64,000 nucleotides of DNA, taken from the NCBI RefSeq assembly GCF_900188155.1, contig NZ_FZOG01000002.1, forward strand, positions 573,845 through 637,844. The letters are read 5' to 3'. The DNA is from Pseudomonas segetis (GTDB lineage Bacteria > Pseudomonadota > Gammaproteobacteria > Pseudomonadales > Pseudomonadaceae). Below are positions 34,178-46,069 of this stretch, in pieces. Within the stretch, counting starts at the first letter, position 1, and the number at the start of each line of letters is the position of its first letter. The notes beneath the pieces are model-generated. The model did not search any database, had not been told where the DNA came from, and saw only the letters and a program-made list of their open reading frames with translations. The position numbers and the translations under genes are program-made.

Positions 34178-35405
34178 GAGTGGCCTCCTTGGCAGAACCG
34201 GGCTTGAGCGGCAGCTCCTCTGCAAAGTCCGACTCATCAAAGTCGGCGTCTTCACTGCCGAGTTGATTGCGACATTCCCACTCGATTCGCAGCAACAACG
34301 CCAGGCTGATGCAACAGATCACCAGCGAGCTGCCGCCATAGCTGAGGAATGGCAAGGTCAAGCCTTTGGTCGGCAATAGACCGATGTTTACTCCGATATT
34401 GATCAGGAATTGACCAATCCACAGGAATGCCAGGCCGTAGGCGGTGTAAGCGGCAAAGAACTGTTTCGCGCGCTCAGCCCACAAGCCAATGTATAGCGCA
34501 CGCACGCAGACAAATACGAACAGGCCGACAGTGACCAGCGCACCAACCATGCCCAGCTCTTCGGCAAGCACTGAAAACACGAAGTCGGTGTGGGCTTCAG
34601 GCAGGTAGAACTGCTTCTGGATACTGTTGCCCAGGCCAACGCCGAACCATTCGCCACGGCCGAAGGCAATCAAGGCCTGGCTAAGCTGGTAGCCGGCACC
34701 GAACTGATCGGCCCATGGGTCGGCAAAGTTGGTCATACGCGCCCAGCGATAGGGGTCCTGTACCAGCACCACGACCGCACCAACGGCCAGCAATACCATA
34801 AGGCCAAAGCGGAACAGGCCAACGCCCCCCAGAAACAGCATGGCCGCGGCCGCGCCGAACATCACGACAGTGGCACCAAAATCAGGCTCGGCCAGCAGTA
34901 AAGCGGCCATAGGCAACAGCACGACAAAGGGCTTGAAGAAGCCGGCCCAGCTTTCGCGTACTTCTTCCTGCCGGCGAACCAGGTAGCCCGCCAGATAGAT
35001 CACTGCAAAGACCTTGGCGATTTCAGAGGGCTGCACGTTGAAAGCACCAAAGCCGATCCAGCGCATCGAACCATTGACCTCGCGCCCTACACCCGGGATG
35101 AGCACCATGACCAGCAGCCCTATCGCGGCAATCAGCAAGACCCAGCCACAACGCTGCCAGGTGGCCAGCGGAATCATCACCACGACAGCTGCAGCGCCAA
35201 GCCCGATCAACAGGTACACCAAATGACGAATCATGTAGTACAGCGGATTGCCGGTATTGACCGCAGCCACTTCGGTTGAAGCCGATGAAATCATCACCAG
35301 GCCCAGCCCAAGCAATGCCAGGCAACCGGCAAGCATGGCGAAATCCATGTCAAAGCCGCGACGACTGAACAGTGGCGAAGGATAAGGACGCAGGAAGGAC
35401 AACAT
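34167..35405 (-). CDS. ftsW: Septal peptidoglycan polymerase FtsW (SEDS family)
   Basis: 412 residues with ten membrane helices. SEDS motifs include ISSASTEVA after helix 1, YLIGLGAA, the catalytic-region WADQFGAGYQLSQALIAFGRGEWFGVGLGNS (broken here as AGYQLSQALIAFGRG and GVGLGNS), HTDFVFSVLAEELG and LPFLSYGGSSL. FtsW polymerises lipid II at the septum with FtsI. A hydrophilic acidic tail of about 30 residues ends the protein. The ATG shares one base with the murD stop (TGATG). Confidence 0.97.
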   Translation of the reverse strand: MLSFLRPYPSPLFSRRGFDMDFAMLAGCLALLGLGLVMISSASTEVAAVNTGNPLYYMIRHLVYLLIGLGAAAVVVMIPLATWQRCGWVLLIAAIGLLVMVLIPGVGREVNGSMRWIGFGAFNVQPSEIAKVFAVIYLAGYLVRRQEEVRESWAGFFKPFVVLLPMAALLLAEPDFGATVVMFGAAAAMLFLGGVGLFRFGLMVLLAVGAVVVLVQDPYRWARMTNFADPWADQFGAGYQLSQALIAFGRGEWFGVGLGNSIQKQFYLPEAHTDFVFSVLAEELGMVGALVTVGLFVFVCVRALYIGLWAERAKQFFAAYTAYGLAFLWIGQFLINIGVNIGLLPTKGLTLPFLSYGGSSLVICCISLALLLRIEWECRNQLGSEDADFDESDFAEELPLKPGSAKEATHAR

Positions 35406-36751
35406 CAGTTGAGTGCCTCCACTGCCTGGCTGAACAAACGTCCGCGCTCTTCAAAGTTCTTGAACATGTCGAGACTGGCACAGGCCGGCGACAGCAATAC
35501 CGCATCGCCTGGCTCGGCCAACTCGGCACTTCGCTGTACGGCTTGTGCAAGGGTTTTAACCTGGATCAATGGCACAGCATCACCCAAGGCCTGCGCCAAA
35601 CGCTCGGCATCGCGCCCCAGCAGCACGACGGCACGGCAGAAACGGGCAACAGGTTGGCGCAGGGCGGAGAAATCAGCCCCTTTGCCATCACCACCGGCGA
35701 TCAACACCAGCTTGCCCTGGATATCAGCGCCCAAACCCTCAATTGCCGCTAACGCAGCGCCGACGTTGGTTGCCTTGGAGTCATCGTAGTAACCCACCTC
35801 ATTGCGCTCACCCACCCATTGGCAGCGATGGGCCAGGCCAGGGAATTCCTTCAGAGTGTCCAGCATTACCTGCATCGGCAAGCCTGCAGCATGGCCCAGG
35901 GCCAGTGCCGCCAATGCATTTGACTGGTTGTGTGCGCCGCGAATCTTCAATTCGCGAACAGGCATCAGGCGATCGAACTTGAAGCCCAGGTATTTTTCAC
36001 CTTGCTCTTCGATCAGGCCAAAGCGCTGGAAGTCCGGCTTACCCAAGCCAAAGCTCCAGCAAGGCACTTGATCGGCAATGAGCGGCCGCGACAAGGCATC
36101 ATCACGATTGACCACGACCTGCTTGGCGCCACGGAAGATCCGGTGCTTGGCCAAGTGGTATGCCGGCAAACCGCTGTAGCGATCCATGTGGTCTTCGCTG
36201 ATGTTCAGGCATGTCGCCACTTGCGCATTGAGCTGGTCGGTTGTTTCCAGCTGGAAGCTCGACAATTCCATGACGTACAGCTCAACGTCGTCGCTGAGCA
36301 GATCCAGCGCCGGCGTTCCCAGGTTGCCGCCGACCGCCACTTTCTTGCCCGCTGCCTGAGCCATCTCACCGACCAGGGTGGTTACCGTGCTTTTCGCGTT
36401 GGAACCGGTGATCGCGATGATTGGCGCCTTCGCATTACGCGCGAACAGCTCGATATCGCCGGAAAGTTTCACCCCGCGGCTCGCCGCCTCCTGCAATGCA
36501 GGGGTCGCCAGCGCGATGCCTGGGCTCACCAACAGTTCACTGGCGCGGCAAAGGAATTCAACGTCCAGATCGCCACAACGCACTTCAACCTGCGGGAACT
36601 GTTCACGCAAGGTGCCCAGCTCCGGCGGATTCGCACGCGTATCGACCACGGCAAAGCGCACACCCTGGCGCGCAAGGAAGCGCACCAGGGACATGCCGCT
36701 CTTGCCGAGGCCGACAATAATGCGGAAGTGGTCAGAAGCAATCAGACTCAT
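35405..36751 (-). CDS. murD: UDP-MurNAc-L-Ala--D-glutamate ligase MurD
   Basis: 448 residues from the ATG at 36751 with GAGGACGAG in front. The N-terminal Rossmann loop is IIVGLGKSGMSLVRFL. The ATP loop reads AITGSNAKSTVTTL, where many MurD proteins have GSNGKST. EDHMDRY and the C-terminal LLSPACASLDMFKNFEERG (as SPACASLDMF) follow. The enzyme adds D-Glu to UDP-MurNAc-L-Ala. Seven bases separate it from mraY. The Gly-to-Ala change in the P-loop is the only unusual point and may be common in pseudomonads. Confidence 0.97.
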   Translation of the reverse strand: MSLIASDHFRIIVGLGKSGMSLVRFLARQGVRFAVVDTRANPPELGTLREQFPQVEVRCGDLDVEFLCRASELLVSPGIALATPALQEAASRGVKLSGDIELFARNAKAPIIAITGSNAKSTVTTLVGEMAQAAGKKVAVGGNLGTPALDLLSDDVELYVMELSSFQLETTDQLNAQVATCLNISEDHMDRYSGLPAYHLAKHRIFRGAKQVVVNRDDALSRPLIADQVPCWSFGLGKPDFQRFGLIEEQGEKYLGFKFDRLMPVRELKIRGAHNQSNALAALALGHAAGLPMQVMLDTLKEFPGLAHRCQWVGERNEVGYYDDSKATNVGAALAAIEGLGADIQGKLVLIAGGDGKGADFSALRQPVARFCRAVVLLGRDAERLAQALGDAVPLIQVKTLAQAVQRSAELAEPGDAVLLSPACASLDMFKNFEERGRLFSQAVEALN

Positions 36752-36758
36752 CTCGTCC

Positions 36759-37841
36759 TCAGCGCAGTTTGAGAGTGGCAAGGCCGATCAACACCAGAAT
36801 CACGGTGATGATCCAGAAACGAACGATGACCCGTGGTTCAGGCCAGCCCTTGAGTTCAAAATGGTGATGGATCGGCGCCATGCGGAACACCCGCTTGCCG
36901 GTCAACTTGAAGGATGCGACCTGGATAATCACCGACAGGGTTTCCATCACGAACACACCGCCCATGATGAACAGCACCACTTCCTGGCGCACGATCACCG
37001 CTATGGTGCCCAGCGCTGCACCCAGCGCCAGCGCGCCAACATCGCCCATGAACACCTGGGCCGGATAGGTGTTGAACCAGAGAAAGCCCAGGCCTGCACC
37101 GACCAATGCGGCACAGAATACGATCAGCTCGCCAGCGCCTGGTACATAGGGAATCAACAGGTAATCGGCAAACTTGATGTTGCCCGACAGGTAGCAAAAG
37201 ATGCCAAGGGCACCGCCGACCATAACGGTTGGCAAAATGGCCAGGCCATCGAGACCATCGGTCAGGTTGACCGCGTTGCTTGAGCCGACGATAACCAGAT
37301 AGGTCAGGATCACGAAACCAGCACCCAGCGGAATGCTCACATCCTTGAGCAACGGCAGGATCAGCGTGGTTTCAACTGGCGTTTGCGCAGTGACAAACAG
37401 AAACAGCGCCGCACCGAGGCCAAACACGGACTGCCAGAAATACTTCCAGCGGCTCGGCAAGCCACGGGAGTTCTTCTCGATCACCTTGCGATAGTCATCG
37501 ACCCAACCAATGGCGCCGAACAGCAGGGTCACGGCCAACACCACCCACACATAGCGATTGCTCAGATCCGCCCAAAGCAAGGTGCTGACGGCAATCGCAG
37601 AGAGAATCAGCGCGCCACCCATGGTTGGCGTGCCTTTCTTCGACAGGTGCGACTGCGGGCCATCATTGCGCACCGACTGGCCAATCTGGCGGATTTGCAG
37701 GGTGCGGATCATCCACGGCCCCAGGCACAGCGACAACGCCAGCGCCGTGAGCACACCAAGAATCCCGCGCAGTGTCAGGTATTGGAACACCGCGAAACCA
37801 GTGTGGAACTGTTGCAGGTACTCAGCCAGCAGCAGCAGCAT
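36759..37841 (-). CDS. mraY: Phospho-MurNAc-pentapeptide transferase MraY
   Basis: 360 residues, the same length as in E. coli, from [18 protein letters not shown] precedes the ATG. Ten membrane helices are expected. Catalytic motifs: GWVDDYRKV (paired aspartates), [11 protein letters not shown] and [19 protein letters not shown], and the histidine motif [12 protein letters not shown]. MraY transfers phospho-MurNAc-pentapeptide to undecaprenyl phosphate to give lipid I in the inner membrane. The start codon touches the murF stop (TAATG). Confidence 0.98.
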   Translation of the reverse strand: MLLLLAEYLQQFHTGFAVFQYLTLRGILGVLTALALSLCLGPWMIRTLQIRQIGQSVRNDGPQSHLSKKGTPTMGGALILSAIAVSTLLWADLSNRYVWVVLAVTLLFGAIGWVDDYRKVIEKNSRGLPSRWKYFWQSVFGLGAALFLFVTAQTPVETTLILPLLKDVSIPLGAGFVILTYLVIVGSSNAVNLTDGLDGLAILPTVMVGGALGIFCYLSGNIKFADYLLIPYVPGAGELIVFCAALVGAGLGFLWFNTYPAQVFMGDVGALALGAALGTIAVIVRQEVVLFIMGGVFVMETLSVIIQVASFKLTGKRVFRMAPIHHHFELKGWPEPRVIVRFWIITVILVLIGLATLKLR

Positions 37842-39220
37842 TAGTGTTTCTCCCCGGATATGCCACAAAGCGCCGCCACGATGTTTTCCATCGCGGCGCT
37901 GCGTGAGCCTTTAATTAGAATTGTGGTGTCGTTGCTTTCGGCCTTTAAGGCTTCGATCAAGCTGGCTTGATCGGCAAAGTGCCGGCCATTGCTGGCAAAC
38001 TCTTCTACGGCATACGCCATGAGCGGGCCGACGGCGAACAGCGCATCAACCTTGCCCTTGGCATATTTGCCTACATCGCGATGGCTCTGCTCGGCCCAAG
38101 TGCCAAGCTCGCCCATGTCGCCCAGGACCAGCACCTTGCGCCCTGAAAACCCCTTGAGGATGTCAATCGCCGCGCAAATTGAAGCCGGGTTGGCGTTGTA
38201 GCTGTCATCGATGACGCGCATGCCATTGGCGGTCAACTGTGCGACCGCACGGCCCTTGACCGGAAGCAGCGCTTCAAGACCGGTCTTGATATCGACCAGC
38301 GGTACTGACAATGCGCTTGCCGCAGCAGCTGCAGCCAAGGCGTTGCCGACATTATGCTCACCCAGCACATTGAGCTGGATACGTGCTTGTCCTTGCTCGC
38401 TGTGCAGGTGGAAGTTCGGGCAACCACGGCTGTCGCGGCCGATCTCGCTGGCGAAGAAGTCAGCCGCGCTGTTGCCCATCGAGAAACTCAGCAACTGCTT
38501 GCCTTTGACCTTTTCAGCCCATGTATCGAAGGCTTTGTCATCTCGATTGAGCACCGCCACGCCGTCATCACCGAGACCTTGCAGAATTTCGCCCTTGGCC
38601 TCGACAATTTTTTCAGGCCCGCCAAACTCGCCCACATGCGCGGTGCCAGCATTGGTAATAATCGCAACCTGCGGCTGGGCCAGGGAGACTGTATAGGCAA
38701 TCTCGCCGACCCCGGACGCACCCAGCTCGATCACTGCGGCCTTGTGCTCGGGTCCCAGTTCAAGCAGGGTTAGCGGCGCGCCCAACTCATTGTTCAGGTT
38801 ACCGCGCGTGGCCAATACCGCAGAGCCATGCTCGACAAAGGCTTCACGCAGGATGCTGGCGAGCATTTCCTTGACAGTGGTTTTACCGCTGGAGCCGGTC
38901 ACCGCCACCAATGGACCGCCAAACGCCTGGCGATTAAGTGCGCCTAACTGGCCCAGGGCGCGGCGCGTATTGGCAACGAGCAACTGTGGCAGCGGCGCAT
39001 TTGCCACTTCACGCTCAACCAGCGCGGCAACGGCGCCCTTTTCACTCACTTGGGCCAAATAGTCATGGCCATCGAAATTCGGCCCGCTCAGGGCGATAAA
39101 CAGCTGCCCGGGCTTGATCGAGCGGCTATCGGTACTCACGGCAGAAAATGCGCAGTCTTCGCCAATCAGGCGTGCATTCAAGGCATCGGCAATTTCACTT
39201 AGTCGCAGAGCCTTAAGCAT
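37841..39220 (-). CDS. murF: UDP-MurNAc-tripeptide--D-Ala-D-Ala ligase MurF
   Basis: 459 residues from [25 protein letters not shown] lies just before the ATG. The ATP loop is [21 protein letters not shown]-type and DDSYNANP motifs ([16 protein letters not shown]) identify MurF. The C-terminal domain carries VLGDMGELG. MurF adds the D-Ala-D-Ala dipeptide made by Ddl, completing the pentapeptide. It overlaps murE by eight bases. Confidence 0.98.
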   Translation of the reverse strand: MLKALRLSEIADALNARLIGEDCAFSAVSTDSRSIKPGQLFIALSGPNFDGHDYLAQVSEKGAVAALVEREVANAPLPQLLVANTRRALGQLGALNRQAFGGPLVAVTGSSGKTTVKEMLASILREAFVEHGSAVLATRGNLNNELGAPLTLLELGPEHKAAVIELGASGVGEIAYTVSLAQPQVAIITNAGTAHVGEFGGPEKIVEAKGEILQGLGDDGVAVLNRDDKAFDTWAEKVKGKQLLSFSMGNSAADFFASEIGRDSRGCPNFHLHSEQGQARIQLNVLGEHNVGNALAAAAAASALSVPLVDIKTGLEALLPVKGRAVAQLTANGMRVIDDSYNANPASICAAIDILKGFSGRKVLVLGDMGELGTWAEQSHRDVGKYAKGKVDALFAVGPLMAYAVEEFASNGRHFADQASLIEALKAESNDTTILIKGSRSAAMENIVAALCGISGEKH

Positions 39221-40690
39221 GAGCCACCTCCCATGCGGACAAAGCCTTGGCCGCTTCCTGCAAGTCGGAGAATGGTTGACGCACACCGTTGATTTCCTGG
39301 TAATCCTCGTGGCCCTTACCGGCGAGCACTATCACGTCGTCAGCACTGGCAGCGCCTATCGCCTGGGCGATGGCAACGCCGCGCCCGGCAATAAACTGTG
39401 CGTTATCGGCATTCACCAAACCGTCACGAATATCGGCGAAGATTTGCTCAGGTTTCTCGCTACGCGGATTGTCATCGGTGACTATGACTTGATCCGCCAA
39501 GCGCTCGACAACGGCAGCCATTAGTGGACGCTTGCCGCGATCACGATCACCGCCGCAGCCAAACACGCAGAGCAGCTTGCCCTTGACGTGCGGACGCAAT
39601 GCTTCAAGGACTTTTTCCAGGGCATCCGGCGTGTGGGCATAATCGACTACAACCAGTGGCTGCTTGACGCCAGCAACTTCGACCCCGCCGAGACGCTGCA
39701 TGCGACCAATAGGCCCCTGCAGGCCTGGCAACACCTTGAGAATCTCATCCAAGGCATAATCCAGCCCAAGCAAGGCACCTACCACGGCTAGCAGGTTGCT
39801 CAGGTTGAAGCGACCGAGCAACGCGCTGCGCAGGTTGCCTTCGCCACGGGGCGTAACCAGTGTCGCGCGCACGCCATGATCGTCAAACTGCACGTCACGG
39901 CAATGCAGGTAGGCCTCGGCGTTATCCAGGCTATAGCTGATCAGGCGCGACTCATGACCCTGCACGGCCAACTGCCTGCCGAATGCATCATCAAGGTTAA
40001 TCACCCGGCAACGCAGGTTTGGCCAAGCAAAGAGCTTGGCCTTGGCCGCGGCATAGTTTTCCATGGTGCCGTGGTAATCGAGATGATCACGGGACAGGTT
40101 GGTAAAGACCGCAACGTTGAAATCAAGTGCAGCAACCCGGCCTTGGTCCAGACCATGCGACGAGACCTCCATCGCCAGCGCGCGGGCGCCGGATTTTTTC
40201 AGGTCAGCCAGCACCGCCTGTACGCCAATGGGATCAGGTGTGGTGTGCAGCCCCTGGGCCAGGCCGTTATAAAAACCATTGCCCAGGGTGCCGACAATCC
40301 CACAAGGCTCGCCGAGCTTGTCCAACGCCTGGGCCAGCAACTGGCTGACACTGGTTTTGCCGTTGGTGCCAGTGATGCCGACCATATGCAGGCCGCGGCT
40401 TGGTTCGCCATAAAAGCGCCCGGCGATCGCCGACAGTTGACCGGCCAAGTCCTTGATTGCAACCAGTTCGGCCTTGTCGACACTCATGTCGAAGGCGCCG
40501 CCCGCTTCATATGCAACGGCAGCAGCACCACGCTCAAGCGCATCGGCGATGTGCTCGCGACCGTCCTGGCTCAGGCCCGGCACTGCCAAAAACAGATCGC
40601 CCGGACGCACCTTGCGGCTGTCGAGTGTCAGCTCGCGAATCAAAACACTGCTGCTCGCTTTAGGTAACAGCTGATTAAGAGGCATTGGCA

Positions 40691-40691
<1 letters not shown>
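39213..40691 (-). CDS. murE: UDP-MurNAc-tripeptide synthetase MurE (meso-DAP adding)
   Basis: 492 residues. The uridine-binding N-terminal domain has TLDSRKVRPGDLFLAVPG. The ATP loop is ITGTNGKTSVSQLL. VDYAHTPDALEKVL and the specificity motif DNPRSE follow; the DNPR form marks meso-diaminopimelate rather than lysine as substrate. The ATG at 40691 follows AAAGGAGGG and shares a base with the ftsI stop; a second ATG two codons on is an alternative. Overlaps on both sides indicate tightly coupled translation. Confidence 0.98.
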
Positions 40692-42710
<2,019 letters not shown>

Positions 42711-42714
<4 letters not shown>

Positions 42715-43652
42715 CGCAACTTCTCCGCGATGCGCATGACCGCGCTGCGTGAGCGCGGATTGGCCTTGAGTTCGGCTTCAGATGCAAAAACCGGCTTACC
42801 GATCAGCTTCAGGCGTGGCTCGAAGGCTTTTGGAATAATCGGCAGATCACGCGGCAGCTTGTCCTGCTCGCCCTTGGCGTGCTTACGCATGAACTGCTTA
42901 ACAATCCGGTCTTCCAGCGAATGGAAGCTGATGACCACCAAGCGCCCACCAACTTCCAGGGTCTCCATGGCAGCGTCAAGCCCGGCTTCCAGATCACCCA
43001 GTTCGTTATTGATATAAATACGCAAGCCCTGGAATGCACGGGTAGCTGGGTTTTTACCTTTCTCCCACGCAGGGTTGGCAACGGTCAGTACTTGCGCCAA
43101 ATCGGCCGTGCGCTCGAAAGGTTGCTCCGCGCGGCGCGCGACCACGGCACGCGCCATCCGCTTGGCGAACCGCTCTTCGCCATACTCCTTGAAAACGCGG
43201 GCAATCTCTTCTTCGCTGGCACTGGCAATCCACTGCGCCGCACTGACGCCACGCGATGGATCCATGCGCATATCCAGCGGGCCATCATTGAGGAAGCTGA
43301 AGCCACGAGTGGCATCGTCCAACTGGGGCGAGGAAACACCGAGGTCAAGGAGAATGCCGCTGACCTTACCCGAAAGGTCGCGGACAGCCGCCTCGGCAGA
43401 AAGTTCCGCAAAACTTCTCTGTACAACGACAAAGCGGCCGTCTTCGGCCGCTAGCGCTTTCCCTGTGGCTATTGCCAGGGGATCTTTGTCGAACCCTAGC
43501 AATTGGCCGTCAGGGCCGAGCGAGTCAAGGATAAGCCGGCTATGCCCACCCCTGCCGAAGGTGCCATCTATATAGCGACCACCCGCGCGCACAGCCAGCC
43601 CTTCGACAGCCTCGTCGAGTAGCACGGTTATATGGCGAAAATCGCTATTCAT
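42711..43652 (-). CDS. rsmH: 16S rRNA m4C1402 methyltransferase RsmH (MraW)
   Basis: 313 residues from [23 protein letters not shown] two codons upstream overlaps the mraZ stop and is an alternative start. The SAM motif is [14 protein letters not shown], with [20 protein letters not shown] and [15 protein letters not shown] as further signatures. RsmH N4-methylates C1402 in the ribosomal P site; RsmI, encoded nearby at 44929, adds the 2'-O-methyl group to the same nucleotide. No Shine-Dalgarno is seen, which fits coupling to mraZ. Confidence 0.97.
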
Positions 43653-43654
43653 AG

Positions 43655-44110
43655 TCACAGGATCAAGTCACGTAGATCGTCAGACAAAGCACCCGGTTGC
43701 TTGATAGCTGCCAAATCGGCATCTGCCACTGCATTCCAGGAATCTTCGTCCCACAATTGAAATTTATTGAGTTGGCCGACCAGCATGGCGCGCTTGTCCA
43801 GCTTGGCGTATTCGCGCAAGCGTGGCGGCACCAGGAAGCGACCGCTGGCATCGAGCTCAAGGTCAACCGCATTACCGATCAACAGGCGTTGCAAACGACG
43901 GTTTTCTTCACGAAAGGAGGCCAATTCACGGAGCTTGGCTTCGATAAGTTCCCACTCGGTCAGGGGATACACACATAAGCAAGGGTCGATCGCATCAATC
44001 GTGATGATCAGTTGGCCAGCACAGCGCGACACGAGCTCGTCGCGATACCGGCTGGGCATCGCGAGTCGACCTTTTGCGTCGAGACTTATGGTGTTGGCTC
44101 CACGAAACAC
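43655..44110 (-). CDS. mraZ: Transcriptional regulator MraZ
   Basis: 151 residues from a GTG at 44110 with AAGGGGAAA about nine bases upstream. Two SpoVT/AbrB-like halves each carry the DxxGR motif: [15 protein letters not shown] and [15 protein letters not shown]. MraZ forms a ring that binds direct repeats upstream of its own gene and represses the dcw cluster. Here a set of such repeats lies at 44145-44178, directly upstream. It is the first gene of the cluster. Confidence 0.97.
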   Translation of the reverse strand: MFRGANTISLDAKGRLAMPSRYRDELVSRCAGQLIITIDAIDPCLCVYPLTEWELIEAKLRELASFREENRRLQRLLIGNAVDLELDASGRFLVPPRLREYAKLDKRAMLVGQLNKFQLWDEDSWNAVADADLAAIKQPGALSDDLRDLIL

Positions 44111-44144
44111 GATTGCGTTTCCCCTTGTTATTTAGCTATCCATG

Positions 44145-44178
44145 CCCAAAAAACCCACTTTTCGCCACTTCTTACCAC
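44145..44178 (-). promoter_or_regulatory. MraZ box array
   Basis: Read on the minus strand, GTGGT, GTGGC, GTGGG and TGGG occur in a row. The first three are exactly 10 bases apart; the fourth is 9 bases on. E. coli MraZ binds TGGGN repeats with 10-base spacing. The array lies between the -10 box and the mraZ ribosome site, so bound MraZ would block initiation. Confidence 0.8.
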
Positions 44179-44186
44179 CTGCGCAC

Positions 44187-44216
44187 ACTATAGGAACGCG
44201 CATACCCCACAGTCAA
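44187..44216 (-). promoter_or_regulatory. Sigma-70 promoter of the dcw cluster (Pmra)
   Basis: The -35 box TTGACT (44211-44216) and -10 box TATAGT (44187-44192) are separated by 18 bases on the minus strand. The predicted start is near 44180, about 70 bases before mraZ. This is the best promoter match in the window. Confidence 0.8.
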
Positions 44217-44426
44217 GGTGCTTAAACAGGGAAAAACCCTTATAGAACGGAGATTTAGCGAATTTTACGAAGGTGGGAGAACAGCTCAAGTCGACATTCA
44301 AAGATTAAATGCCAGCATACACACGCAACTGCGCTTCAAACTTAAAGTAGTTTGTTAAGAGTAAGATTATTTAGGTATTAGAATCGCAAGGAAGGACACC
44401 AAGCGTACTACCAAGTAGAAAGGTGG
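44217..44426. other. Intergenic region between rnpB and the dcw promoter
   Basis: About 210 bases without an open frame worth naming. It is AT-richer than its surroundings (especially 44335-44385). A small GGGAAAAACCC-type element lies near 44230. I see no convincing terminator for rnpB here; only a weak CTAC-TTG-GTAG hairpin occurs just beyond its 3' end. Confidence 0.5.
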
Positions 44427-44780
44427 AGAGTCGATCTGTAAGCCGGGTTCTGTCGAGGACAGTCATTCCTCTACGACGTACATCACTGCACGCCTTTAGC
44501 AACCTACCCGGTTTCAGCGCGGGCCACGCCAATGAAACCCTATTTGGTCTTGCTCCGAGTGGGGTTTGCCTAGCCACGGACTGTTACCAGCCGTGCGGTG
44601 CGCTCTTACCGCACCTTTTCACCCTTACCGGCACCGAAGCGCTTAGGCGGTTATTTTCTGTGGCACTTTCCGTAGGCTCACGCCTCCCAGGCATTACCTG
44701 GCACTCCGCCCTATGGAGCCCGGACTTTCCTCCCCCGTACCTTGTAAACAAAGCACGGCAGCGACTGTCCGATCGACTCT
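44427..44780 (-). ncRNA. rnpB: RNase P RNA (bacterial type A)
   Basis: About 354 bases. The 5' end AGAGTCGATCGG pairs with the 3' end AACCCGGCTTACAGATCGACTCT region to form helix P1. Conserved core elements are visible on the minus strand: GAGGAAAGTCCGGGCTCC near the 5' end, the ACAGAAA/GGTAAGGGTG region in the middle, AAACCCC, and the CAGAACCCGGCTTA segment near the 3' end. The RNA is the catalytic part of RNase P, which trims tRNA 5' leaders. The exact ends are estimated from the P1 helix. It lies between mraZ and rsmI, as in other pseudomonads. Confidence 0.95.
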
Positions 44781-44789
44781 CCGCCGACT

Positions 44790-44818
44790 AGGGTAATTGC
44801 ACTTGGACATTAGAACAA
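44790..44818 (-). promoter_or_regulatory. Likely rnpB promoter
   Basis: On the minus strand TTGTTC (44813-44818) and TACCCT (44790-44795) are 17 bases apart, followed by a GC-rich discriminator and the rnpB 5' end 9 bases downstream. This is a fair sigma-70 match for a stable RNA gene. Confidence 0.55.
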
Positions 44819-44928
44819 GCGCAACCGAGCATTGGCGCGGCAAAAACCCGATATCAACCACCTGACCAACAGGCAAGACACGTCACAAAAAAACGCACAC
44901 AAAGCACGAAACCAGTGGGCTTCAGCAG

Positions 44929-45801
44929 TTACTTCGTCGACTGACGCTCCAGCGCCAACTGATAGAGCAAGTTTTTGCGCACACCCGTGATTTCCGCCGC
45001 CAAAGCCGCTGCACGCTTCAACGGCATCTCCTTTAACAGCAAATCGAGCACACGCAGCGCCTCGGCACTGACTGCGGTATCTCCTTCCGGGGCTTGCCAG
45101 CCCGCGACCAGCACGACACATTCACCGCGTTGCTGGTTACTGTCAGCCGCCACCCATGCACTCAACTCACCCAGCGGCAGGCCCTTGAGGGTTTCGAAAG
45201 TCTTGGTCAGTTCACGCGCCAGCAATGCCGGGCGCTCATCACCAAAGATCGAACGCATATCCTCAAGGCACTCGGCAATACGATGCGGCGCCTCATAAAA
45301 GATCAGCGTGCGCGGCTCTTCCTTGACCTGTTCCAATCGCGAGCGACGCCCCACCGACTTAGCCGGCAAGAAGCCCTCGAAGATAAAACGATCAGACGGC
45401 AAGCCTGCAGCCGACAGTGCGGCGATCAATGCACAGGCACCGGGCACAGGCACCACGGCGACACCCGCGGCCCGCGCCTGGCGCACCAGGTGATAACCGG
45501 GATCGGAAATCAACGGCGTACCCGCATCGGAAATCAACGCAACATCTTCACCCGCCTGCAAGCGCTGCAAAAATTTGCCACCATGATCACGCTCATTGTG
45601 CTCATGGCAGGCAGCCAGAGGCGTAGATAGACCAAAGTGCTGCATCAGGCGCGCAGAATGCCGGGTATCCTCTGCAGCAATAAGGGCCACATCTGCCAGC
45701 ACCTTCAAGGCACGGGCACTCATGTCATCGAGGTTGCCAATGGGCGTGGCAACCACATAAAGCGTGCCCAAAGCTGAACTCAACGCATCTGTAGAAGTCA
45801 C
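44929..45801 (-). CDS. rsmI: 16S rRNA 2'-O-methyltransferase RsmI
   Basis: 290 residues from a GTG at 45801, chosen because GAGGCG lies six bases upstream and the product then starts close to the conserved [13 protein letters not shown]. An open frame reaches back to 46044, with an ATG at 45834, but has no ribosome site and is compositionally unlike the family. Motifs: [51 protein letters not shown] and FYEAPHRI. RsmI 2'-O-methylates C1402 of 16S rRNA with RsmH. It is divergent from lpoA. Confidence 0.96.
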   Translation of the reverse strand: MTSTDALSSALGTLYVVATPIGNLDDMSARALKVLADVALIAAEDTRHSARLMQHFGLSTPLAACHEHNERDHGGKFLQRLQAGEDVALISDAGTPLISDPGYHLVRQARAAGVAVVPVPGACALIAALSAAGLPSDRFIFEGFLPAKSVGRRSRLEQVKEEPRTLIFYEAPHRIAECLEDMRSIFGDERPALLARELTKTFETLKGLPLGELSAWVAADSNQQRGECVVLVAGWQAPEGDTAVSAEALRVLDLLLKEMPLKRAAALAAEITGVRKNLLYQLALERQSTK

Positions 45802-46069
45802 TGCACACGCCTCATTTATCACTAAAACGCGCATTGTAGCCCGTTTAAGGAATCTTCTGAAAAAAGTAGCGAGTGCCGGTAGCACAAGGCGAAAAGGTGC
45901 GAAAAAGCGCAGTTTAGTTAGCCTAAATGAGCATTTTGAGCACTTTTCCCACGCAGCAATACCTGGCGCAGTCGTTTTTAAGAGGTTCCTTAGCGCCGCC
46001 GACATCGCACCTTCGGCATAGCTTGGGTACAATTCACCCCTCATTTGATCAAGTATCAGGAACGCTTAC

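Noticed and set aside
44881..44928. Terminator for rsmI at the T-run near 44887-44893
   Set aside because: The minus strand has seven T here, but the preceding hairpin is too weak to support a call.
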